Assembly: GCA_035544635.1 (NCBI GenBank)
Contig: DATKDQ010000118.1
Span: 1-17,891 of the forward strand
Direction of reading: 5' to 3'
From: DATAFT01 sp035544635
GTDB taxonomy: Bacteria; Acidobacteriota; Thermoanaerobaculia; Multivoradales; Multivoraceae
Length of the DNA stretch: 17,891 nt
The notes beneath the pieces are model-generated. The model saw only the letters and a program-made list of their open reading frames with translations, was not told where the DNA came from and ran no database searches. Positions 1 through 6,075 of this stretch are shown in pieces. A program made the position numbers and the translations under genes. Every line of letters begins with the position of its first letter. Within the stretch, counting starts at the first letter, position 1.

Positions 1-1147
1 GCGCACCTCCCGCCGTCCCTGGCGTCGCGGTCAGCCGGAACGGCAGGCCCGGCGCGCGGAAGGCGCGACCTCCGGGCATCTCGTAGCGGGCGAACGCGCC
101 GCGCTCGGCGAACTGCACGCAGGCCAGGAGCTCCTCCGCCGACGGGACCATCGCGAACGGCACCCGCCTTGCCTGCCCCTCGTGGAACCACTCCGCCGCG
201 GTGCGCCGCGCCAGTGCCGGGGCGAGCTTCCGATCGAGCAGGTCGGCGTCGGCCATGCGCTCGATCGTGATCTGGTAGCGCGGCTCGGCGGCGAGCTCCG
301 GCAGATCGAGCATCTCGCACAGCGTGCGCCATTGCGTCCAGAGCACGGCGGTCACGCCGATCCAGCCGTCCTTGGCGCGGTAGATGCCCGCCGGGTAGGT
401 GGGCCAGAAGCGGTTCCAGCCCAGGCGCGGCGGCACCGCGCAGCCGTTGAAGACCCCGACCGTGCCGGCGTCCGACAGCGACAGGTTCGCCTCGAGCACG
501 TTGGCGTCCAGCCTCCAGCCATCCGCCCGACCATGGGCCAGGCGCGCCCCGAGCACCCGCCCGCGCCGCCGCCCGAGGAGATGGCCCACGGCACCGATGA
601 ACGCGCTCGCGCCCGCGACGATCTGTGGTCCGTGGCCGCTCGGCAGCATGGGCGGCCCCTCCACCGGGCCGAAGCCGCGCACGACGCCGGCGAGCGACGA
701 GACCAGGGGATCGCCGCCTGGCGCCCGCGCCAGCGGTCCGGTCTGACCGAACCACGACATCGAGACCACGACCAGCGAGGAGCTCGCCGCCGCGAGAGCG
801 GCAGTCGTAATGCCGAGAGCGTCGAGGTCGCCCGGTCGAAACGCCTCGAGCAGGAGATGGGCGCCGCGGCAGAGCTCGAACAGGCGCGCGCGACCCTCCT
901 CGGTCGCGACGTCGAGCTCGAGGCTCTCCTTGCCCGCCGCGATCCAGGCGTGGAGCGCGCTCGCATCCGGCGCCTCGACGCCGGGAGCGAACGGAGGCAG
1001 CCGCCGCGTCGGATGGCCGACACCCGGCGGCTCTAGGTCCATGACGCGCGCCCCGAGCGCCGCGAAGAGATGACCACAGTACGCGGTCGCGACGGTTCCG
1101 GAGAGATCGAGGACGACGAGGTCCTCCAGCGGTCGATGCGACGTCAA
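1..1147 (-). CDS. CaiB/BaiF family (class III) CoA-transferase, partial at left edge
   Basis: The protein belongs to the class III CoA-transferase family, which moves CoA between carboxylic acids through an Asp-bound anhydride and thioester in the cytoplasm. The frame is open for 382 codons and leaves the window, probably close to its end because family members are about 400 residues. Family landmarks in order are an N-terminal PLEDLVVLDLSG strand (residues 6-17), the motif VSMSWFGQTGP (128-138), and LDANVLEANL, whose Asp214 aligns with the catalytic Asp of formyl-CoA transferase. The WFGQTGP element normally reads PFGQTGP. The start is TTG at 1147: it keeps the conserved N-terminal strand and has GGGAGG four bases upstream, whereas the first ATG (codon 36) would remove that strand. 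It is divergent from the tricorn gene. The substrate cannot be told from sequence, and no acyl-CoA dehydrogenase or hydratase is nearby. Confidence 0.94.
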   Translation of the reverse strand, partial: MTSHRPLEDLVVLDLSGTVATAYCGHLFAALGARVMDLEPPGVGHPTRRLPPFAPGVEAPDASALHAWIAAGKESLELDVATEEGRARLFELCRGAHLLLEAFRPGDLDALGITTAALAAASSSLVVVSMSWFGQTGPLARAPGGDPLVSSLAGVVRGFGPVEGPPMLPSGHGPQIVAGASAFIGAVGHLLGRRRGRVLGARLAHGRADGWRLDANVLEANLSLSDAGTVGVFNGCAVPPRLGWNRFWPTYPAGIYRAKDGWIGVTAVLWTQWRTLCEMLDLPELAAEPRYQITIERMADADLLDRKLAPALARRTAAEWFHEGQARRVPFAMVPSAEELLACVQFAERGAFARYEMPGGRAFRAPGLPFRLTATPGTAGGA

Positions 1148-1151
1148 GGAG

Positions 1152-1157
1152 CCTCCC
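1152..1157 (-). promoter_or_regulatory. Shine-Dalgarno site supporting the TTG start of the CoA-transferase
   Basis: The minus strand reads GGGAGG followed by CTCC and then TTG. The strong purine run just before a TTG that restores the conserved family N-terminus is the main argument for choosing this non-ATG start. The four-base spacing is short. Confidence 0.6.
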
Positions 1158-1170
1158 AGCGAGACGCCGC

Positions 1171-1176
1171 ATTCTA
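1171..1176 (-). promoter_or_regulatory. Candidate -10 element of the CoA-transferase gene
   Basis: The minus strand carries TAGAAT, four of six bases matching TATAAT. It would place transcription initiation near 1164, giving a leader of about 17 nt that still contains the GGGAGG site. No convincing -35 hexamer lies 16-18 bases upstream. Confidence 0.4.
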
Positions 1177-1211
1177 CGGCGCGGGAGCCCCGAGCTCGAC
1201 GCCGAAGGCTC

Positions 1212-1220
1212 TGCTAGGCT
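1212..1220 (+). promoter_or_regulatory. Candidate extended -10 element (TGCTAGGCT), rightward
   Basis: The sequence TG-C-TAGGCT has the extended -10 form TGn-TAnnnT. It lies between the arms of a 7-bp inverted repeat (1202-1208 and 1224-1230), which would suit an operator or hairpin at the initiation site. No -35 is seen. The same motif class recurs upstream of other genes in the window. The long distance to the tricorn start lowers confidence. Confidence 0.35.
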
Positions 1221-1548
1221 CGCCCTTCGGAGCAGCCCTCTCGCACCGGCACGGGCATCGAGCCGAGATTCGCCCCTGCCGGCTCCATTCATCCCGGACG
1301 GCGGCCGGGGAACCGCGAGCGGGGGCGGCCGATCGATGGCCGTTCCCGGAGGTTCGGCCGGCCGCGAGATCATCGCCCGGGTTCACGTCCTCTCGGGGGA
1401 GCGCGGCCAGCCGCGCGCCGCCGCGACCGCTGCCGATCGCGCCGGCGGCGCGTCACTCGGGAGGCCCCCCCTGGGGGAGCCCGCCGGTGGGTGGGGCGTC
1501 GGAGAGACACGATCCGCCGGGAATGCGCGACCGAGGAGCCAACGCCGC

Positions 1549-4500
1549 ATGACAGAGACGCATGGCTACTACCGTCATCCGACGATTCACGGCGACGTCG
1601 TCGTCTTCGTCTGCGAGGACGACCTGTGGGCGGTCGGCGCCGGCGGAGGGGTGGCGAGGAGGCTCACGGCGAGCCCGGGGGCGGCCACCTTTCCGCGCTT
1701 CTCGCCGGACGGCACCCTCCTCGCCTACACCGGGACGGGCGAGGGTCACAGCGAGATCTACGTGATGGAGGCGTCCGGCGGTGCCGGGCGGCGCCTCACC
1801 TGGCTCGGCGGCTCCTCGCGCACCGTGACCTGGACCCCCGACGGTGACCGCATCCTGCTCCAGTCGAACGCGGGGCGACCGTTCGCGCGCGACGCCCACC
1901 TCCACTCGGTTCCTCCCGCTGGCGGCCCGACCGAGCGGCTGCCGTGGGGCACCGCGCACGAGATCGCGTTCGAGCCGGGAGGAGCCGGAGTGGTCATCGG
2001 CCGCAACTCCGGCGACCTGGCGCGCTGGAAGCGCTATCGGGGCGGCACCGCCGGGACGCTGTGGATCGACCGCCGCGGCAGCGGACAGTTCGCGCGCCTG
2101 GCCCCCTGCGACGGCAACGTCGCGAGCCCGATGTGGATCGGATCGCGGATCTGGTTCCTCTCCGACCAGGAAGGGCACGGCAATCTCTACTCCTGCACTC
2201 CCACCGGCCGCGACCTGCGCCGCCACACCGACCACGAGGACTTCTACGCGCGCTTCCCGTCGACCGACGGGCGGCGCATCGTCTACCACGCCGGCGCCGA
2301 CCTCTACCTCTTCGACGTCGAGTCCGAGACCACTCGACGCATCGACATCGTCCACGCCAGCGCGCGCCCGGGCCGGCGGCGGCGCTTCGTCGAGGCCGCC
2401 GAGAACCTCGAGACCGCCGATCTCCACCCCGCGGGCTCGGGCCTGGTCTGCGTCGCGCGCGGCGGCGCCTTCACCCTCGGCCTCTGGGAGGGAGCCCCCG
2501 TCCGCCATGGCGATCCCTCGGTCGCGCGCACCCGGCTCGCGCGCTTCCTGCCCGACGGCGAGCGCCTGGTCGGAGTGAGCGACCAGACCGGCGAGGAGAC
2601 GCTCCTCGTCTTCCGCGCCGACGGCGCCGGTCGCGCCAAGCGCCTCGCCGGTGAATTCGGCCGGCTGCTCGATCTCGAGGCCGCTCCGGCGGCCCCGAGC
2701 CGGCAGCGCGCCGACCGGGTCGCCTTCTCCAACCACCGCCAGGAGGTGTGGATCGCGGACCTGCGCTCGGGCGAGGCGAGGAGGATCGACTCGAGCCCGC
2801 ACGACCGCATCGCGGGGCTCGCCTGGTCCCCGGACGGACGCTGGCTGGCCTACGGCTACCCGGCGACGCGACGCGCCTGCGCGATCCGCCTCTACGACAC
2901 CGAGGAGGGCTCGACTCACGACCTCACGCGTCCCGAGTTCGTCGACTTCGCCCCGGTGTTCGACCCCGGCGGCAGGTATCTCTACTTCCTCTCGCTGCGC
3001 CTCTTCGATCCGATCTACGACAGCCACTACTTCGATCTCGGCTTCCCGAAGGGCGCGGTGCCGTGCCTGGTGCCGCTCGCGAGCGAAACGCCCTCGCCCT
3101 TCGACGCCGCGCTGCGCCCGCCGCAGCGGCCGCGCGCGAAGCCGGCGCGGCCCGAGGAGCAGGCGCCCGGGGCGAAGCAGGCCAGCGTACGGATCGATCT
3201 CGAGGGCATCGCCGACCGCGTGGTGGCGTTCCCGATGCCCGAGGCGCGCTATCGGCGGATCGTCGCCGGCCACGGGCGTGTGTTCGTCACGTCAGTGCCG
3301 GTCGAAGGCAGCCTCGACGAGGACTGGCGAGCGAAGGGGCCGCCGCCGGCGAAGGCGAAGCTCGAGGTGTGGGACTTCGACCGCGAGCGCGCCGAGACGC
3401 TCCTACCCGCGGTCACCGACGCGTCGCTGTCGCTCGATGGCCACACCCTCCTGGTCCGCGCCGGCAACCGGCTGCGCGCTCTGCCCGCCTCGATCGAGAG
3501 CCGCGACCTGTCGGCCCGAAGCGAGCCCAGCCGCGAAACCGGGTGGGTCGACCTCGGCCGCCTGCGGATCGAGGTCGTGCCGGTAGACGAGTGGCGGCAG
3601 ATGCTGCGCGAGGCGTGGCGGCTCCAGCGCGACCAGTTCTGGACGCCGGACATGTCGCGCGTCGACTGGAAGAACGCGCTCGAGCGCTACCTGCCGCTGG
3701 TGGACCGGGTCGCGACCCGATCCGAGTTCTCCGACCTGGTCTGGGAGCTCCAGGGCGAGCTCGGAACCTCGCACAACTACGAGCTGGGCGGCGACTACCT
3801 GCCGTCGCCGGCGTGGCATCAGGGCTTCCTGGGGGCGGACGTCGAGTGGGATCCTGCGGCGCGCGCCTGGGTGCTCCGCCGCATCCCGCGCGGCGACTCG
3901 TGGGACGCCGAGGCGCGATCGCCGCTCGCCGCCCCGGGGCTCGGAGTCACCGCGGGCGACCACCTCCTCGCAGTGGGCGGCCAGCCGCTCTCGGCGAGCC
4001 GCTCGCCTTTCGAGCTCCTCGTCCATCAGGCGGGCCAACCGCTCCAGCTCACCGTGCGCATTCCCGGCGGCGCGAAGCGGCTGGTAGCGGTCACGACGCT
4101 CGCCAACGAGACGCCGCTGCGCTACCGCGACTGGGTGGAGGCCAACCGGGCACGCGTTCTCGACGAGACCGGCGGCCGGGCCGGCTATCTGCACATTCCC
4201 GACATGGGCCCGCACGGCTACGCCGAGTTCCACCGCGCGTTCCGCAACGAGGTCGATCGCGACGGCCTCGTCGTCGACGTGCGCTGGAACGGCGGCGGCC
4301 ACGTCTCGCAGCTACTGCTCGAGAAGCTGCAGCGGCGGCCCATCTCCTACGACGTTCCACGCTGGCAGGGCCCGGCGGCGTACCCGGCCGACGCGCCGCG
4401 GGGCCCCCTGGTCGCCGTCACCAACGAGCAGGCCGGCTCCGACGGCGACATCTTCTGCCACGCCTGGAAGATCTACCGGCTGGGTCCGCTCATCGGGAAG

Positions 4501-4974
4501 CGCACCTGGGGCGGCGTCATCGGCATCTGGCCGCGCCACGCGCTGGTCGACGGCACCATCACCACCCAGGCCGAGTTCTCGACCTGGTTCGTCGACGTCG
4601 GCTGGGGCGTCGAGAACTACGGCACCGACCCCGACATCGAGGTCGACATAGCACCCCAGGACCACGCCGCCGGGCGCGATCCGCAGCTCGAGCGCGCGAT
4701 CCGTGAGATGAAGCGCCTGCTGCGCGAGCGCGGGCCCACTCTGCCCAAGCTCGACGAGCGCCCGGATCTACGAGCGCCGAAGCTCGCCTCTGGAAAGTCG
4801 GGCGCCGGGAATCTCACCAGGGCGGCGCGCCGACAGCCGGCCCACCCGCTCGACCTGATGAACACCGAGGACGACCAGGAGCGCGCGGCGGAGCCAGAGC
4901 AGCGCGCGGCCGGAGCCCCGAGACGCCGCGCCGCCGGTGCCAGGTCGCGGCGAACGAGCCGGTCGCGCTCGTAG
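1549..4974 (+). CDS. Tricorn protease homologue (family S41B, two beta-propellers, PDZ and serine protease core)
   Basis: This is a 1141-residue homologue of the tricorn protease, a large self-compartmentalising peptidase that trims peptides released by other proteases. The Thermoplasma enzyme has 1071 residues. The order is as expected: WD/TolB-like propeller repeats (about 5-310 and 320-675), a helical segment, a PDZ domain (about 750-850) and an S41 core. The catalytic set is intact: Ser741-His742 in GTSHNYEL, nucleophile Ser964 with Asp965 in NEQAGSDGDIF, and Glu1022 in GWGVENYG, each within a few positions of the Thermoplasma residues. A Pro/Ala/Arg linker lies near 515-545. ATG 1549 is preceded by GAGGAG (1533-1538), and the domain begins at once with HGYYRHPTIHGDVVVFV. 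No signal peptide is seen, so it is probably cytoplasmic. The last 60 or so residues are an Arg/Ala-rich tail beyond the family end. Associated aminopeptidase factors are absent here. Confidence 0.96.
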   Translation: MTETHGYYRHPTIHGDVVVFVCEDDLWAVGAGGGVARRLTASPGAATFPRFSPDGTLLAYTGTGEGHSEIYVMEASGGAGRRLTWLGGSSRTVTWTPDGDRILLQSNAGRPFARDAHLHSVPPAGGPTERLPWGTAHEIAFEPGGAGVVIGRNSGDLARWKRYRGGTAGTLWIDRRGSGQFARLAPCDGNVASPMWIGSRIWFLSDQEGHGNLYSCTPTGRDLRRHTDHEDFYARFPSTDGRRIVYHAGADLYLFDVESETTRRIDIVHASARPGRRRRFVEAAENLETADLHPAGSGLVCVARGGAFTLGLWEGAPVRHGDPSVARTRLARFLPDGERLVGVSDQTGEETLLVFRADGAGRAKRLAGEFGRLLDLEAAPAAPSRQRADRVAFSNHRQEVWIADLRSGEARRIDSSPHDRIAGLAWSPDGRWLAYGYPATRRACAIRLYDTEEGSTHDLTRPEFVDFAPVFDPGGRYLYFLSLRLFDPIYDSHYFDLGFPKGAVPCLVPLASETPSPFDAALRPPQRPRAKPARPEEQAPGAKQASVRIDLEGIADRVVAFPMPEARYRRIVAGHGRVFVTSVPVEGSLDEDWRAKGPPPAKAKLEVWDFDRERAETLLPAVTDASLSLDGHTLLVRAGNRLRALPASIESRDLSARSEPSRETGWVDLGRLRIEVVPVDEWRQMLREAWRLQRDQFWTPDMSRVDWKNALERYLPLVDRVATRSEFSDLVWELQGELGTSHNYELGGDYLPSPAWHQGFLGADVEWDPAARAWVLRRIPRGDSWDAEARSPLAAPGLGVTAGDHLLAVGGQPLSASRSPFELLVHQAGQPLQLTVRIPGGAKRLVAVTTLANETPLRYRDWVEANRARVLDETGGRAGYLHIPDMGPHGYAEFHRAFRNEVDRDGLVVDVRWNGGGHVSQLLLEKLQRRPISYDVPRWQGPAAYPADAPRGPLVAVTNEQAGSDGDIFCHAWKIYRLGPLIGKRTWGGVIGIWPRHALVDGTITTQAEFSTWFVDVGWGVENYGTDPDIEVDIAPQDHAAGRDPQLERAIREMKRLLRERGPTLPKLDERPDLRAPKLASGKSGAGNLTRAARRQPAHPLDLMNTEDDQERAAEPEQRAAGAPRRRAAGARSRRTSRSRS

Positions 4975-5090
4975 CACTGGCGCCATCGCCCGAGGATTCG
5001 ACGCCTAGGAGCGTGTCCGAGTAACTGCGTCCCATCCGTGCGGGGCGCGAAGCGCCAGCGCCGTCCTCGGCGCCAAAGTTATCAGCCGGA

Positions 5091-5114
5091 GGAACGTGCT
5101 ACCCAGCACGTTCC
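5091..5114. terminator. Perfect hairpin between convergent tricorn and cupredoxin genes
   Basis: The arms GGAACGTGCT (5091-5100) and AGCACGTTCC (5105-5114) form a perfect 10-bp stem with a 4-nt loop. The hairpin starts six bases after the cupredoxin stop on the minus strand and 117 nt after the tricorn stop. There is no T-tract on either side, so a classical intrinsic terminator is not proven; a bidirectional terminator or 3'-end stabiliser is likely. Confidence 0.6.
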
Positions 5115-5119
5115 GGAGG

Positions 5120-5881
5120 CTAGCGCAGGTCGAGCTCGACGCTCTCGCCGGCGACCTCGACCGTGCGCGACACTCGCCGCGACTCGTCGACGCTCCAGAC
5201 CGTCGCCTGGTAGCGGCCGGGTGGGACGTCGCGGATCGAGAAGCGGCCGTTGAGACCGGCGACCGCGGTGTGCGGCGTCGCGACCGCGACGATGAACGCC
5301 GTCATATTGGGATGGATGTCGCAGGTGACCCGATAGACGCCGGGCGCAACGAACGTGTACTGGTAGGACTCGAACCCCGGCGGCGTCGCGATGTTGAACA
5401 CCGTGGCGCCGCTGGCGTCCGCGACGTGCACGTTGTGCATCACCCCCTCGCTGTTCCAGAACTGGACGGCGCCTCCGACCGGCGTGAGCAGGGTGGGCGG
5501 GTAGAACGCGCTCGCGATCTGGTCCATCGCGCCAGGGCCGGCGGTCTCGTCGTGGAACGGAGGCGGGCCCGACGCGCCGGCTCCGGTCGAGGCGCCGCGC
5601 TCGGCTCCCCCACCGACCGGCTCGAGGAACACCACGGAGGGGAACCCGCCGCTCGCACCCGCAGCGCTCCCCGACACCGTGACGCCGGCGGTCGAGCCAG
5701 CCACGGCAGCGGTGCCCGAGGCGGCGGCCACGCCGCTCTCCGGGGCCGCGGACGGCGGCGCGCCGGGCGATGGTACTCGGGTGCCATCCCCGGTGCAGGC
5801 GATCACCGCCGCCAACAGCAAGCTGAGCGTCCGACCCGAAAGAGGGCTCACGGTCGCGCCGCACGAAGTGATGGTGCCCAT
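5120..5881 (-). CDS. Cupredoxin-domain lipoprotein with C-terminal carboxypeptidase-regulatory-like (Ig-like) domain
   Basis: This is a predicted exported copper protein of 253 residues. The N-terminus has a hydrophobic stretch and a lipobox-like AVIAC, with Cys29 as the lipidation site. An Ala/Gly/Ser linker follows (about 40-80). The cupredoxin-like domain (about 80-202) carries candidate type 1 copper ligands: His149 (or His152) in GVMHNVHV and Cys187, His190 and Met193 in CDIHPNM. The C-terminal part (203-253) contains LNGRFSIRDVPPGRY, typical of carboxypeptidase-regulatory/CNA-B-like beta domains. In plastocyanin-type families such a site transfers electrons, and the CxxHPxM form is common in uncharacterised methylamine-utilisation-like cupredoxins. 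The start ATG at 5881 has no clear ribosome site; an in-frame GTG at codon 11 would give a shorter signal peptide. It looks monocistronic, bounded by hairpins, and has no visible redox partner. Confidence 0.85.
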   Translation of the reverse strand: MGTITSCGATVSPLSGRTLSLLLAAVIACTGDGTRVPSPGAPPSAAPESGVAAASGTAAVAGSTAGVTVSGSAAGASGGFPSVVFLEPVGGGAERGASTGAGASGPPPFHDETAGPGAMDQIASAFYPPTLLTPVGGAVQFWNSEGVMHNVHVADASGATVFNIATPPGFESYQYTFVAPGVYRVTCDIHPNMTAFIVAVATPHTAVAGLNGRFSIRDVPPGRYQATVWSVDESRRVSRTVEVAGESVELDLR

Positions 5882-5920
5882 GGTGAGACGCCGAGGCGGC
5901 CCGCTCGCGCTCGCGCCTCG

Positions 5921-5929
5921 ACTGTAGCA
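5921..5929 (-). promoter_or_regulatory. Candidate extended -10 element (TGCTACAGT) for the cupredoxin gene
   Basis: The minus strand reads TG-C-TACAGT, 40 bases before the ATG, predicting a leader of about 33 nt. The same nine bases occur before the GHKL gene on the other strand (14428-14436). A -35 match at the right distance is poor (GCTGCA, 17-bp spacer), consistent with an extended -10 promoter. Confidence 0.45.
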
Positions 5930-5989
5930 AGCAGAACCACCGTTGCAGCCAGCGGACGGTCTCGATCAGGCGGGCGCGAAGTCAAGCCT

Positions 5990-6032
5990 CTAGCAGCGCG
6001 TGGCGAAAGTCAGTATCGCCCCGCGCTGCTAG
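5990..6032 (-). terminator. Long hairpin between RND operon and cupredoxin gene (distal of two)
   Basis: CTAGCAGCGCG (5990-6000) pairs perfectly with CGCGCTGCTAG (6022-6032). After one T/C mismatch the stem continues with GGCGA (6002-6006) and TCGCC (6016-6020), closing a 9-nt loop AAGTCAGTA. That makes 16 pairs in 43 nt. It lies behind the proximal hairpin downstream of the RND permease stop. With no T-tract it may be a terminator, an RNA-stabilising element or a small structured RNA. Confidence 0.55.
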
Positions 6033-6042
6033 GTTCATGTTG

Positions 6043-6075
6043 GGCGATTCGATCCGGCGGACCGGATCGATCGCC
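6043..6075 (-). terminator. Hairpin at the RND permease stop codon
   Basis: Arms 6043-6057 and 6062-6075 pair over 14 bp with one bulged T and a 4-nt loop. The core nine pairs (TCGATCCGG with CCGGATCGA) are perfect. The stem begins inside the permease stop codon, so it is well placed to end the efflux operon transcript. No T-tract follows on the minus strand. Confidence 0.6.

Larger units (their letters stand above)
1148..1548. other. Divergent 401-nt intergenic region between CoA-transferase and tricorn protease
   Basis: No credible gene is present here. An open frame continuous with the tricorn gene extends to an ATG at 1336, but its 71 codons encode low-complexity Ala/Gly/Arg sequence. 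The region holds candidate -10 elements for both flanking genes and a perfect 7-bp inverted repeat, CCGAAGG (1202-1208) and CCTTCGG (1224-1230), which brackets the rightward -10 candidate. A C-run followed by a G-run near 1465-1481 could form a GC hairpin. The distance from the rightward -10 to the tricorn ATG implies a leader of about 320 nt, or else an unseen nearer promoter. Confidence 0.6.

Noticed and set aside
1336..1548. 71-codon N-terminal extension of the tricorn frame
   Set aside because: The extension is Ala/Gly/Arg low-complexity with no family similarity; ATG 1549 has a GAGGAG site and starts directly at the first propeller strand.
1453..3273. 606-codon minus-strand open frame opposite the tricorn gene
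   Set aside because: It is the antisense shadow of a high-GC gene: it has low complexity and no recognisable domain, while the plus strand encodes a full tricorn with catalytic residues.
4768..4986. Minus-strand 72-codon frame with a short hydrophobic stretch
   Set aside because: It overlaps the tricorn tail, has no supporting ribosome site or homology, and is explained by complementarity to the Glu/Asp/Arg-rich tail.
6027..6040. Rightward TGCTAGGTT followed by an ATG, resembling a promoter plus a 13-codon ORF
   Set aside because: The motif is one arm of the 43-nt hairpin (5990-6032), and the ORF (6038-6078) ends at the permease stop inside the second hairpin. It would transcribe antisense to the permease with no gene to express.
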